Of a stretch of 64,000 nt of DNA, positions 1 through 8,962 are shown piece after piece. How positions within the stretch are numbered: position 1 is the stretch's first letter; the number at the start of each line of letters is the position of its first letter. Both the position numbers and the translations under genes were made by a program. The notes under the pieces were generated by a model, which was given only the letters and a program-made list of their open reading frames with translations, ran no database searches and was not told the origin of the DNA. The DNA lies in the NCBI RefSeq assembly GCF_012272835.1, contig NZ_JAAWWK010000003.1, forward strand, positions 372,001-436,000, given 5' to 3'. Source of the stretch: Spongiibacter thalassae. GTDB lineage: Bacteria > Pseudomonadota > Gammaproteobacteria > Pseudomonadales > Spongiibacteraceae.

Positions 1-3000
1 TGGCATTAGTCCTGTTGCTGGGGCTGTTGGTCTGGCGTCAATTCGCTAGCGGCCCCGACGCCGAACTGCCGGAGTACGACCTGGATATTCGGGAGGTCGC
101 TGCACCAAAAAAGGTATTACAGCCGCTGATCGTCCGTAACACAAAAGTCGAAATGCGCTATGAGCAGCAGATCGAGCGTGAGGAAGTGATGAATCGCGTC
201 GATTTGATGAAATCAGCGCTGGTTCGCTTGCAGGCACTTAACCCTAACAGCCCCGATGTCTACTTCTTTCAAGCCTGGATGGCGGTAGAAGAAGGCCGCA
301 TGGAAGAAGCGGAAGGGATACTGCAAACCATGCAGCTGGAGTGGCCCAAAGCGACCAGAACGGCCCAACTTGAAGATTATCTGCGGGTCAAGGGCGAAGA
401 TAAAGCGCAATTGCAAACCGCTCGGGTTCTGGCCAAGGCCGGACGCCCGGAGCAGGCCTTGGTGCTATTCGAGAAATTGTTCCGCGACTCTCCACCGCTA
501 CTCTCTCTTCAGCTTGAATACCTGCGCCTGATGGGACGGGTGGATGCGCGCAAGGATGAAGCCCTGCAGCGCCTTGAACAACTAAATGAGAAGTACGAAA
601 ACTTCCCACCGGTTCAACTTGCCCTTGCCGAAGAGCTTGCCTCCACCGAGGAAGGGCGTCCCCGCGCGCGGGAGATTTTTGCCGATATCGCCAACGGCCC
701 TGCCTATGGCTTGGCTGCAGCGCAGTCCTGGCGCCGAATGCTGGAACGCCAGGAAATCAATCCCGAGGTTCTGCGTGACTACGAGGTGCTGGCGCTGCGT
801 TACCCCGGCGATTTGGCGATCCAGGAGTCTTATCGCGGTGCGATAGAAGCCGAACAAGCGGAACGGGAGCGCATGCGTAACCCGTACTACCGTGCCAAGA
901 AAGAAGCGCTGGCCTATATGGATCGTGGCCTTGGTTACAAGGCTCGTCCAAAACTGCTGTTCGCGCTACGCGGTCGCCCCGAAGACCCCGAGCTTCACGG
1001 TAATCTCGGTATTCTGGCCCTGCGCGCCGGCCAGCACGAAGCGGCCGTGTCCTATTTCAATCGCGCACTTCACTATAATGTTGACCCCGATAAAACCAGT
1101 CGCTGGGAAAGTCTGAAAACCACCGCATCCTTCTGGTATGAATTACGCCGTGGTGAAGCACTTCGCGACGACAGACGCTACGTCGATGCCCGCGCCGCCC
1201 TGCAACGGGCCGGAGAAATCGATCCGCTGGCACCGGAACCCTTTGTAGTGCTTGGTGAAATCGCCTGGGCACAACAGGATTTCAACGGCGCTGAAGCCTT
1301 CTACTATGAGGCCCTGCGACGCGACCCTTATTCGGAAGCGGCCCTTTGGGGACGGGTGCAAATGCGCTACGAAAAAAGTGGCTTCAATGCGGCGCAGGCT
1401 TTGGTAAACAGTTACGGGCCTGCCGAGCGCAAGGCCATCGCGTCATCCTGGGCTGGATTAAAACGTGACAATGCCATACAACATCTCGAGAAAATTCGCC
1501 GCAGTGGCTCTACTGCGCAAATTGCTTCAGCGATAGACAATGTTATTGCTCAGGAGCCCTTGAGTGCGTGGCAACGCAGTGATGTTGTGGAGGCCATGCA
1601 GCAAATCGGGCAAGCCGAACGCGCCGATCAATATATGGAGCGCTGGGCCAGCCGTGACCGGAGCCCTGAAATGCAATTTGCCTACGCCCTGTACTTGTCG
1701 AAACGGGGTGAAGAGCTGATGGCAATTGCAGTGCTGGAACGTATACCGGAGTCCCGTCGCAGCGATGCCATGAACAACAACCTCGCTCGGCTTCAACTCA
1801 ATGCGGAGCTGAACCGCACCGCAGATATCGACAACGAAAGCGAGATCGAAGCAATCGCGCGCCTCGAAGAGCGCTTTGCCGGACAAGATGGTCCGTTGTT
1901 GCGCGTGGCAAATCGCTGGTTTGACGTCGGTGAGCGCGAGCGGGCCGCAACGCTACTTGCAAGCTTGACTCCCATCGCTGAACAACCGATGTACCGTCAA
2001 CTTGAAATGGCGCGTCTTTATTTGCGGCTGGAAGATTTCGAGGCCTTTTCCGCGTGGTACGACGAGGCGATAGTTGATACCAGCAAGCTGGACGCGGTAG
2101 AACTGGCGGAATTGACTGCGATGTCGGCGGAATACGACATGGCTCGGGCTCGTCAGTACGAGGAAGAGGGCCGTTACGTAATCGCCGCGTCTATGTATCA
2201 GCGTGCGATGAAGGTTCCCGGCCAACACCAGACAACAGCGCGCCTGGGGGTTATTCGCCAACAGGGTAACCTGGGCAATGCGGTGGAATTCCGCCAGCAA
2301 AGCGAATACCTGTTGACGCAATCGGCAACCCTGAGCAATCAGCAACTATTGGATTTTGCTGCCTTACAGGCGGATTACCAGCAGCGCGACCTGCAGTTCC
2401 AGGCACTGCACACGCTGGCCGCCCGCCCCGATGTATCCGATCAGTTGATGCGCTCGGCAATGTTGCAGTCAGTTGATGCCGAACGCTGGGACATCGCCGA
2501 GGAGTATGCCTATGCCGCCCTGCAACGGGCGCAGGGTGCGACCGTACTGCGCTTCTCTCTGTCCGAAAAAGAAAAGCGAAACCTCTATAAGTCGGCGGAC
2601 AGAAACTACTGGTTAAGCAGCAGTGTAGTCGCCAACATTCAAAAGATGCGCGAGCGCACCGACAGTTACATCAAGTTCGGTATCGATGTGAACGAACGCA
2701 GGGCAGGGGACAGCACCGCACAAATCCCGGTAGATCTGCGACTTGCAATTCCTTCGCTGGACGGTCATTTGCGCCTGCGCTTGGACTACGTACGCATTCG
2801 CTCCGGCGATGTTGACTACCTCGACCCCGATGGCAGTGTACCTCCGGTTATCACTCGTATTCCTTTTTCTGAAGAGCCAACGGGCGTTGCTCTAGGCATC
2901 GGCTGGGAAGCCGACACCTGGCGGGCAGATATCGGCACCACGCCGCTGGGCTTTGAGAAAACCGGGGTTGTAGGTGGCTTCCGCTACGACGGTGATATTG

Positions 3001-3725
3001 GTGATGCGGGCTGGAGTCTTGCACTGTCACGTCGCGCAGAGACCGGCACTCCACTATCTTACGCTGGCATGACAGTGCCTTCTAATGCGGCTACCGGCGC
3101 AGGTCAAACCTGGGGTGGCGTATTGCGCACTGGAGCGAAGCTCGGCTTCAGCTATGACCTGGGCGGCAAATATGGTTACTGGAGCAGCCTGCAATACCAT
3201 CAATTGACCGGGGATACCGTCGAGGACAATACCCGGATTGGCGTTTTGGGTGGGGTCTACCGTCGAGTAATTGCGGAAGACCATCGCAATCTGCGAATTG
3301 GCCTGAATCTGCTCCACCTGCAATACGACAAAAACCTGGAGGAATACACCCTCGGTCACGGGGCCTACTACAGTCCGCAAAATTATCTGTCACTGTCGAT
3401 TCCGGTCAGATATTTTGGGCGGGGTAGCGACAACTGGTCTTACTTGATTGGCGGTTCAGTATCCCGCTCATGGAGTAGCTCCGATGCGCCTTACAAATTA
3501 GGCACAGGAAGCTCTGATGGCGGCGGCTTTGGCTACTATCTCGAGGCCGCGGTGGAACGTCGCATCAGTCGCCGCTGGTATATTGGTGCTGCCGCCGATA
3601 TCCATCGCGCGGACTTTTACGAGCCCAACCATATCTCGATTTATGCGAAATACCACTTCCAGGAAAACTGGGATGCGATTGTCTCGCCACCGGAGCCACC
3701 CATTCCCTACAGCGAATTCGATTAA
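1..3725 (+). CDS. bcsC: BcsC-like cellulose export outer-membrane protein (5' partial)
   Basis: The frame is open to the first base of the window, so the true start lies upstream; the first visible residues (ALVLLLGLLVW) look like the end of a signal or membrane segment. The long middle part (about residues 60-850) is made of helical tetratricopeptide-like repeats. The last 330 residues are beta-barrel-like and carry the BcsC C-terminal signature (PQNYLSLSIPVRY, then SIYAKYHFQENWD at the end). BcsC proteins guide nascent cellulose through periplasm and outer membrane; the gene normally ends a bcsAB operon, here out of view. Some NfrA- or PelB-like TPR/barrel proteins share this layout, but the C-terminal signature favours BcsC. 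Confidence 0.75.
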   Translation, partial: ALVLLLGLLVWRQFASGPDAELPEYDLDIREVAAPKKVLQPLIVRNTKVEMRYEQQIEREEVMNRVDLMKSALVRLQALNPNSPDVYFFQAWMAVEEGRMEEAEGILQTMQLEWPKATRTAQLEDYLRVKGEDKAQLQTARVLAKAGRPEQALVLFEKLFRDSPPLLSLQLEYLRLMGRVDARKDEALQRLEQLNEKYENFPPVQLALAEELASTEEGRPRAREIFADIANGPAYGLAAAQSWRRMLERQEINPEVLRDYEVLALRYPGDLAIQESYRGAIEAEQAERERMRNPYYRAKKEALAYMDRGLGYKARPKLLFALRGRPEDPELHGNLGILALRAGQHEAAVSYFNRALHYNVDPDKTSRWESLKTTASFWYELRRGEALRDDRRYVDARAALQRAGEIDPLAPEPFVVLGEIAWAQQDFNGAEAFYYEALRRDPYSEAALWGRVQMRYEKSGFNAAQALVNSYGPAERKAIASSWAGLKRDNAIQHLEKIRRSGSTAQIASAIDNVIAQEPLSAWQRSDVVEAMQQIGQAERADQYMERWASRDRSPEMQFAYALYLSKRGEELMAIAVLERIPESRRSDAMNNNLARLQLNAELNRTADIDNESEIEAIARLEERFAGQDGPLLRVANRWFDVGERERAATLLASLTPIAEQPMYRQLEMARLYLRLEDFEAFSAWYDEAIVDTSKLDAVELAELTAMSAEYDMARARQYEEEGRYVIAASMYQRAMKVPGQHQTTARLGVIRQQGNLGNAVEFRQQSEYLLTQSATLSNQQLLDFAALQADYQQRDLQFQALHTLAARPDVSDQLMRSAMLQSVDAERWDIAEEYAYAALQRAQGATVLRFSLSEKEKRNLYKSADRNYWLSSSVVANIQKMRERTDSYIKFGIDVNERRAGDSTAQIPVDLRLAIPSLDGHLRLRLDYVRIRSGDVDYLDPDGSVPPVITRIPFSEEPTGVALGIGWEADTWRADIGTTPLGFEKTGVVGGFRYDGDIGDAGWSLALSRRAETGTPLSYAGMTVPSNAATGAGQTWGGVLRTGAKLGFSYDLGGKYGYWSSLQYHQLTGDTVEDNTRIGVLGGVYRRVIAEDHRNLRIGLNLLHLQYDKNLEEYTLGHGAYYSPQNYLSLSIPVRYFGRGSDNWSYLIGGSVSRSWSSSDAPYKLGTGSSDGGGFGYYLEAAVERRISRRWYIGAAADIHRADFYEPNHISIYAKYHFQENWDAIVSPPEPPIPYSEFD

Positions 3726-3758
3726 AAGCCTAACTGCTTGATTAGTTGAAGTTTATTG

Positions 3759-3792
3759 AAAGCCCGGCGACGACCTCGTTCCGGGCTTTTTA
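3759..3792 (+). terminator. Rho-independent terminator after bcsC
   Basis: AAAGCCCGG pairs with CCGGGCTTT around a 13-nt loop and is followed by T residues, 33 bases after the bcsC stop codon. It probably ends the bcs transcript. Confidence 0.8.
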
Positions 3793-4136
3793 GTTTTCTT
3801 CACGCTGCCCGGTCGGCAATCCCCCTCCCGGGGCGGCCAAAATATTGCATTCCGCGTCGGTATCTGCCATTTTAAACATCGAAGTGCCCGACTTGTCAGG
3901 CGCAAACAGCACTGCCGCTTATACTAATGAAAACACCACTAAGCCGCCAAGGTGGCCAGGGCGACAAAGCTGATAGGGCAATAGCAGTTTCGCAACAGCG
4001 ACGTAATGCACGACAACGATAATAATAGAACGGCTGGTTTTACTTCATAGGTTCGACATGGAGGCGGCATTCGAAATTACGACTGTTTCGGATACGGACG
4101 TGCGCGTAACCAAGGCACAGCTGACGGAGACAAAGT
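3793..4136. other. Intergenic region, no gene seen
   Basis: About 340 bases between the bcsC terminator and the amidohydrolase. I see no convincing gene, RNA or riboswitch. It should hold the promoter for the genes to the right. A GGAGAC Shine-Dalgarno-like run lies 5 bases before the amidohydrolase start. Confidence 0.5.
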
Positions 4137-4919
4137 ATGAATCATATGATTTTCGATGCACATCTTCACATCATTGATCCGAACTACCCCTTGGTCAGTA
4201 ATGACGGTTTTATCCCCGCGCCTTTTACGGTTGACGACTATGTTGGGCACACGGCGCAACTGGGTGTTGGCGGGGGAGCAGTGGTATCCGGCTCCTTTCA
4301 GTCCTACGATCAAAGCTATCTCGTGGCGGCCTTGCGGCACCTGGGCCCGAGTTTTGTTGGGGTTACCCAGCTGCCGTACACCATCTCCGACACTGAACTT
4401 TTTCGGCTTCACGACAAGCGAGTTCGCGCCGTGCGCTTTAACCTGCGGCGCGGGGGCTCAGAGTCAGTAGAGCACCTGTGCTATTTTGCCGAGCGAGTTC
4501 ACGACCTGTTGGGATGGCATGTGGAAATATACTGCGACAGTATTGAACTGGAAGATCTGGAGGACAGCCTGTGCCGCCTGCCCGCGGTCAGCATAGACCA
4601 CCTTGGGCTGAGCAAAAGCGGTTTGCCCTTGCTTTACCGTCTGGTTGAGTGTGGAGTGAAGGTTAAGGCTACCGGTTTTGGTCGCGTGGATTTTGCCGTC
4701 AGTCAGGTGGTTCGTCGTATCTACGATATTAATCCCGACGCCTTGATGTTCGGCACCGATTTGCCGTCAACCCGGTCGCCGCGCCCCTTTAACCCAGTCG
4801 ATATAGAAATCATTGGCAACGCCCTTGGTGACTATGGCGCCCGCAAAGTGCTTTGGGAAAATGCCTTGGCCTTCTACAAGTTGGAAGACATCGCCCTACA
4901 GGAGGTGGTCGCGGTCTAA
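4137..4919 (+). CDS. Amidohydrolase-family TIM-barrel hydrolase
   Basis: 260 residues. The N-terminus has the metal-binding DAHLH motif (His9, His11), and the family's other landmarks follow: IDHLG near residue 152 and FGTDLPSTR near residue 207, the latter supplying the catalytic Asp. This is the pattern of amidohydrolase-related proteins such as 2-pyrone-4,6-dicarboxylate lactonase. The substrate cannot be read from the sequence. The gene lies 133 bases upstream of cbiB on the same strand, but nothing else ties it to cobalamin synthesis. The ATG is preceded by GGAGAC. Confidence 0.75.
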   Translation: MNHMIFDAHLHIIDPNYPLVSNDGFIPAPFTVDDYVGHTAQLGVGGGAVVSGSFQSYDQSYLVAALRHLGPSFVGVTQLPYTISDTELFRLHDKRVRAVRFNLRRGGSESVEHLCYFAERVHDLLGWHVEIYCDSIELEDLEDSLCRLPAVSIDHLGLSKSGLPLLYRLVECGVKVKATGFGRVDFAVSQVVRRIYDINPDALMFGTDLPSTRSPRPFNPVDIEIIGNALGDYGARKVLWENALAFYKLEDIALQEVVAV

Positions 4920-5052
4920 ACGCCGCCCGAACGCCCATCCGCTTCCAGTAAACTTTGCTTGATCCCCTTTGCGCCCTTGTTTAGAGTCACCCCCTTTATG
5001 TGTTGCTGATCGCGCCGTCACCCCAAAGGTGCCACGCAAATCCCGGGCCGCA

Positions 5053-6018
5053 ATGATTACTGACCTTTTTTTAACCGTCGCCACGACCCTGGCGGCCCTC
5101 GCACTCGACCGATATTTCGGTGAGCCTCGTCGCTTCCATCCCTTGGTTGGCTTTGGTGCACTTGCGCAAAAGGTCGAGCGCTTTTGTAATGCCGGTGGTG
5201 CGACAGTTCAATATATTGCCGGTATAGGCAGCTGGGGGATTGTCGTCCTACCGATTATCATCGCCGTTTATCTGGCGGATCGTGCGCTGTCTTTTAACCT
5301 CTGGCTGGCCTGCTTTTTTGATGCGCTGATTCTCTACCTCGCGATAGGGTGGCGCAGTATGTGTGAACATATCGAGCCAATATATCGAGCGCTGGCCAGT
5401 GGTGATATCGACAGTGCACGTCAGCGTTTGTCCTACGTCGTCAGTCGGGATACGGCCGCGCTGAATCACGACGACATCGTGGCTGCGACCATCGAAACCA
5501 CGCTGGAAAACAGTAGCGATTCCCTGTTTGCCTCACTGTTCTGGTTTGTCCTTCTGGGCCCGGCGGGGGTCATTTTGCATCGCCTCTCCAACACCCTTGA
5601 CGCGATGTGGGGTTACCGCAATGCCCGCTTTAATTTCTTCGGTGCTTTTGCCGCCCGTGTCGATGATGCTTTAAATATCCTTCCTAGCCAATTGGTAGGT
5701 TTCAGTTTTTTCATTGTTTCCCGCTCATCTGCAGCACTGCGCTGCCACGTCCGTCAGGGTTGGCGCTGGAAGAGCATCAGCGCCGGTGCGGTGATGGCCT
5801 CTGGTGCCGCAGCGTTAGGAGTTGAACTCGGCGGAACAGCGAGTTACCACGGTGTCGCCAATACAAGGCCGCCTTTGGGGGAAGGGCGAGCGCCGAATCT
5901 TGAGGACATCGCCAGGGCGATAACACTGGTAAACCATACGCTACTGTTATGGCTCGGGGTGGGCATCACGCTATACGCCCTGTTGTTGGCCAGCCAAGTA
6001 GTGGGAGGGCTCAAATGA
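5053..6018 (+). CDS. cbiB: Adenosylcobinamide-phosphate synthase
   Basis: 321 residues with several hydrophobic membrane segments and the family's N-terminal DRYFGEPRRFHPLVGFG stretch, plus the conserved C-terminal GGTASYHG and RPPLGEGR motifs. CbiB/CobD joins aminopropanol phosphate to adenosylcobyric acid at the inner membrane in late cobalamin synthesis. The open frame extends 28 codons upstream, but MITDLF is chosen because homologues begin with the same hydrophobic helix. Its TGA overlaps the ATG of the next gene (ATGA), implying translational coupling with the L-threonine-phosphate decarboxylase. Confidence 0.9.
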   Translation: MITDLFLTVATTLAALALDRYFGEPRRFHPLVGFGALAQKVERFCNAGGATVQYIAGIGSWGIVVLPIIIAVYLADRALSFNLWLACFFDALILYLAIGWRSMCEHIEPIYRALASGDIDSARQRLSYVVSRDTAALNHDDIVAATIETTLENSSDSLFASLFWFVLLGPAGVILHRLSNTLDAMWGYRNARFNFFGAFAARVDDALNILPSQLVGFSFFIVSRSSAALRCHVRQGWRWKSISAGAVMASGAAALGVELGGTASYHGVANTRPPLGEGRAPNLEDIARAITLVNHTLLLWLGVGITLYALLLASQVVGGLK

Positions 6019-7031
6019 TGCAGCCCCCCAGACATGGCGGCAATCCCCTGGAAGGGCGCGGTGTATCGCTCAATGTTGCCACCGGCATTAACCCCTGGCC
6101 GTGGCCGATGCCGGAAGTGCCGTCCCGCTGTTTCACCGAATTGCCCTATGACAATAGCCGCTTGCGCCAGACTGCCGCCGACTATTATAGAGTAGACATC
6201 GACAATATCGCGCTTTGCGCGGGCAGTCAGGCCATTATCCAGTTGCTGCCCCGTCTCCTGGACCAAGCCAGTGTGCTGGTGCCACGTGTGGCATATGAAG
6301 AGCACGCTTATCGCTGGTCACGGGCAGGGCATACGTTGAACTATTTCAGGGACTACAGGGAAGACAAGGTGCTGGAAGATATCCATCGGCACAAGGTCAA
6401 ACACCTGGTGCTGGTCAGCCCTAATAACCCCGACGGGACCATTGTTGATATCAATGTGCTACGCCGCTGGTTGCGCGCACTTCCCGCTGACGGCTGTTTG
6501 ATTCTCGATCAAGCTTTCGCTGACGGCACGCCGGACAGTGATGCCCGAGAGCTGCTGGACGAGGGCAATATTCTGATTCTGCGCTCGGTAGGTAAATTTT
6601 GGGGGCTTCCCGGCCTGCGTCTCGGCGCGGTATTGGCCAATTCCAGTTGGATAGACCGGCTGGAGTCGGAACTGGGACCGTGGCCAATTTGCGGGGCGGC
6701 GCAATACCTTGGTGAACGATTGTACGCCGATCGCGGGTGGCAGCTGGCGATGCAACAACGGCTTGTCCTCGCAGCAGAGGCGCAATCGACGCTCCTCGAG
6801 GAATACTTTCACGGGCGATACACCAGTATTCACCGGCAATTGCTGTTTACCACTTTTCGACTGGCTCTGCCCGAGGCTCTTGGGTATCAGCAGGCAGCAT
6901 TCTCGGCGGGTATCCATACCCGGGTTTATCATTGTGGCAGTGAGGGGTATATGCGCTGGGGTCTTGCCGCTGACCAAAAAGACCTGGCTCAGCGCCTGAA
7001 CAAAATGTTTGCCTGTCTGGGCGCAGCCTGA
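6015..7031 (+). CDS. cobC: L-threonine-O-3-phosphate decarboxylase
   Basis: 338 residues, a fold-type I PLP enzyme. The early RHGGNPLEG and LNVATGINPWPWP motifs are typical of the CobC/CobD decarboxylase that makes aminopropanol phosphate for the nucleotide loop of cobalamin. SPNNPDG marks the cofactor-binding loop, and the Schiff-base lysine lies in SVGKFWGLPGLRLG (Lys at about 194). The start overlaps the cbiB stop; upstream in-frame codons belong to the cbiB overlap. Substrate and acceptor enzyme are thus adjacent. Confidence 0.88.
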   Translation: MMQPPRHGGNPLEGRGVSLNVATGINPWPWPMPEVPSRCFTELPYDNSRLRQTAADYYRVDIDNIALCAGSQAIIQLLPRLLDQASVLVPRVAYEEHAYRWSRAGHTLNYFRDYREDKVLEDIHRHKVKHLVLVSPNNPDGTIVDINVLRRWLRALPADGCLILDQAFADGTPDSDARELLDEGNILILRSVGKFWGLPGLRLGAVLANSSWIDRLESELGPWPICGAAQYLGERLYADRGWQLAMQQRLVLAAEAQSTLLEEYFHGRYTSIHRQLLFTTFRLALPEALGYQQAAFSAGIHTRVYHCGSEGYMRWGLAADQKDLAQRLNKMFACLGAA

Positions 7032-7366
7032 TGCCCCGCGAAATGCCTGAAAACCTCAGCTATCTGCTTGAGCAGATGCAATGTCTGGGGCCAGTAGAGG
7101 CCCGCCGTATGTTTGGTGCTTACGGTATTTTTATCGACGGCATCATGTTCGGCCTGTACAGCGATGAGCAGCTCTATCTAAAGGCAGACTCAGTGTCAGC
7201 GGAAAAGTTTGAGCAGCGTGGCCTGCCTCCATTCATTTACCAACGCTCAGGCAAGGAAATAGCCTTAAGCTACCGCTGCGCACCGGAGGATTTTATCGAC
7301 GATACCGAGGTAATGTCTGTCTGGGGTATGGAAGCCATTTTTGCCGCCCACCGCAGCCGTCGCTGA
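7031..7366 (+). CDS. TfoX N-terminal domain protein
   Basis: 111 residues forming a stand-alone TfoX-N domain: MFGAYGIFIDGIMFGLYSDEQLYLK near residues 25-50 is the family core. TfoX proteins are linked to competence regulation in some bacteria, but single-domain versions have no fixed role. The start overlaps the cobC stop (TGATG), so it is probably co-transcribed by position rather than by function. Confidence 0.75.
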   Translation: MPREMPENLSYLLEQMQCLGPVEARRMFGAYGIFIDGIMFGLYSDEQLYLKADSVSAEKFEQRGLPPFIYQRSGKEIALSYRCAPEDFIDDTEVMSVWGMEAIFAAHRSRR

Positions 7367-7445
7367 GTTCTCCCTGCCGTGCAAGCCTTATGGCAGCTCG
7401 CCGGGGAGTGATATACTTTGCCCCCGACGAACAGGGGAGTCGATA

Positions 7446-7772
7446 ATGCAAGTTGAACACACCATCCGCGACAAAGTCAGTGCCGCCTTTGCACCCAGCC
7501 ATATTGAATTGCTCAATGAGAGCCATATGCACAGTGTGCCGGCCAATTCTGAAACACACTTTAAACTGGTGCTTGTTTCGGAGCATTTTCGCGGAGTGCG
7601 CAAGGTTGCCCGCCACCAGCAGGTTTACGCCTGCGTTGCCGAGGAACTGGCCGGCCCCGTCCATGCTTTGGCCCTGCACCTTTACGATCCCGACGAATGG
7701 CTCGCGCGCAACGCCCCAGCGCCAGATTCACCCAATTGCCTCGGCGGCAGCAAAAGCGAGGGCAGTCGCTGA
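7446..7772 (+). CDS. bolA: BolA-family protein
   Basis: 108 residues with the BolA fold signature: [30 protein letters not shown] and the downstream [13 protein letters not shown] helix. BolA proteins partner monothiol glutaredoxins in Fe-S handling and stress responses. The ATG has AGGGGAG upstream, and the trhO start follows its TGA by one base, so the two genes are closely coupled. Confidence 0.88.
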   Translation: MQVEHTIRDKVSAAFAPSHIELLNESHMHSVPANSETHFKLVLVSEHFRGVRKVARHQQVYACVAEELAGPVHALALHLYDPDEWLARNAPAPDSPNCLGGSKSEGSR

Positions 7773-7773
7773 G

Positions 7774-8727
7774 ATGGAAAAGATCGTTGTCGCCGCGCTA
7801 TACAAATTTGTTGCACTACCGGATTACCACGAACTGCGGGAACCCCTGCTGGAAGAGTGTCTGGCACTGAATATACGAGGCACCTTGCTACTGGCCGCCG
7901 AAGGCATTAATGGCACCGTCGCCGGGAGCCGCGAAAATATCGACAGCCTGCTTGCCTATTTGCGTAAGGATCCTCGGCTTGCCGACCTGGACCACAAGGA
8001 GTCCTTTGATTCGGCACAGCCGTTTTATCGAATGAAGGTGAAGCTCAAGAAAGAGATAGTCACCATGGGTGTTGAGGGTGTCGACCCCAACGAAGTGGTC
8101 GGCACCTATGTGAAACCCGAAGCCTGGAATGCGCTGATTTCAGACCCGGAGGTGGTGCTTATCGACACCCGCAACGACTATGAAGTGGAAATCGGCACCT
8201 TTAAAGGGGCGGTGGATCCGGCGACGACAACCTTCCGTGAATTTCCTGAGTACGTGCAAAAGCACTACGATCCGGCCAAGCACAAAAAAGTCGCCATGTT
8301 CTGCACCGGCGGTATTCGCTGTGAAAAAGCATCTGCCTATATGAAACAGCAGGGTTTTGAAGAGGTATACCATCTGGAGGGGGGGATACTGAAATACCTG
8401 GAGGAAGTCGACGAAAACGACAGCCTTTGGCAAGGGGAGTGCTTTGTCTTCGACAATCGCGTGTCGGTGAAGCAGGGTCTCGCGCCCGGTATTTACGAAC
8501 TGTGTCACGGTTGCCGACACCCCCTTCACCCCGATGAGCGCCAGCACCCCAAGTTTGAGGAAGGTGTCAGCTGCCACCGTTGTTACGACACACTGACTGA
8601 CGATCAGCGTAAGCGTTTCAGAGACCGGCAAAAGCAGATCGAACTGGCAGCAAAACGTAATGTCCCACATGTGGGCGCGCCACCGCCTGAACGGCAGCGG
8701 CGTGATGAAACAGGACGCCGCGACTAG
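7774..8727 (+). CDS. trhO: tRNA uridine 5-oxyacetic acid/5-hydroxylation rhodanese TrhO
   Basis: 317 residues. It has an N-terminal acylphosphatase-like part ([14 protein letters not shown]), a central rhodanese domain with active-site Cys177 in [12 protein letters not shown], and a C-terminal Cys pair region (CHGCRHPL and CHRC). TrhO (YceA) hydroxylates U34 of certain tRNAs using O2. Upstream in-frame sequence overlaps bolA and is not used; the ATG is one base after the bolA stop. Confidence 0.9.
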   Translation: MEKIVVAALYKFVALPDYHELREPLLEECLALNIRGTLLLAAEGINGTVAGSRENIDSLLAYLRKDPRLADLDHKESFDSAQPFYRMKVKLKKEIVTMGVEGVDPNEVVGTYVKPEAWNALISDPEVVLIDTRNDYEVEIGTFKGAVDPATTTFREFPEYVQKHYDPAKHKKVAMFCTGGIRCEKASAYMKQQGFEEVYHLEGGILKYLEEVDENDSLWQGECFVFDNRVSVKQGLAPGIYELCHGCRHPLHPDERQHPKFEEGVSCHRCYDTLTDDQRKRFRDRQKQIELAAKRNVPHVGAPPPERQRRDETGRRD

Positions 8728-8962
8728 CCCCATCGACTCAAGCGCAATTCGTTCTCCGGCGTGTCACTCACGCCGAAGCAGCACACACCAATATATAAAC
8801 GAAAAGACGCTAGGCCGTCCGGCGTATATCTTCGGTGGAAAATATCGTTATGATAGGGTTTTTCCTTATTTCGCTGGAGCGGGGTCTTCAAGGCACTTAA
8901 CAGGCCCTGAGATAAACCGCTATCCTTACGTGAAGTAAAAATAAATATATAGAGGTTATTGC

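Noticed and set aside
3793-4136. Cobalamin riboswitch upstream of the cbiB/cobC genes
   Set aside because: No B12-box-like conserved core could be read, and an amidohydrolase gene intervenes.
4059-4160. Small open frame starting ATGGAGGCGG before the amidohydrolase
   Set aside because: Overlaps the amidohydrolase start in another frame and shows no motif.
8660-8938. 92-residue open frame between trhO and the wax ester synthase
   Set aside because: Overlaps the end of trhO, has no recognisable motif and no ribosome site; probably chance.
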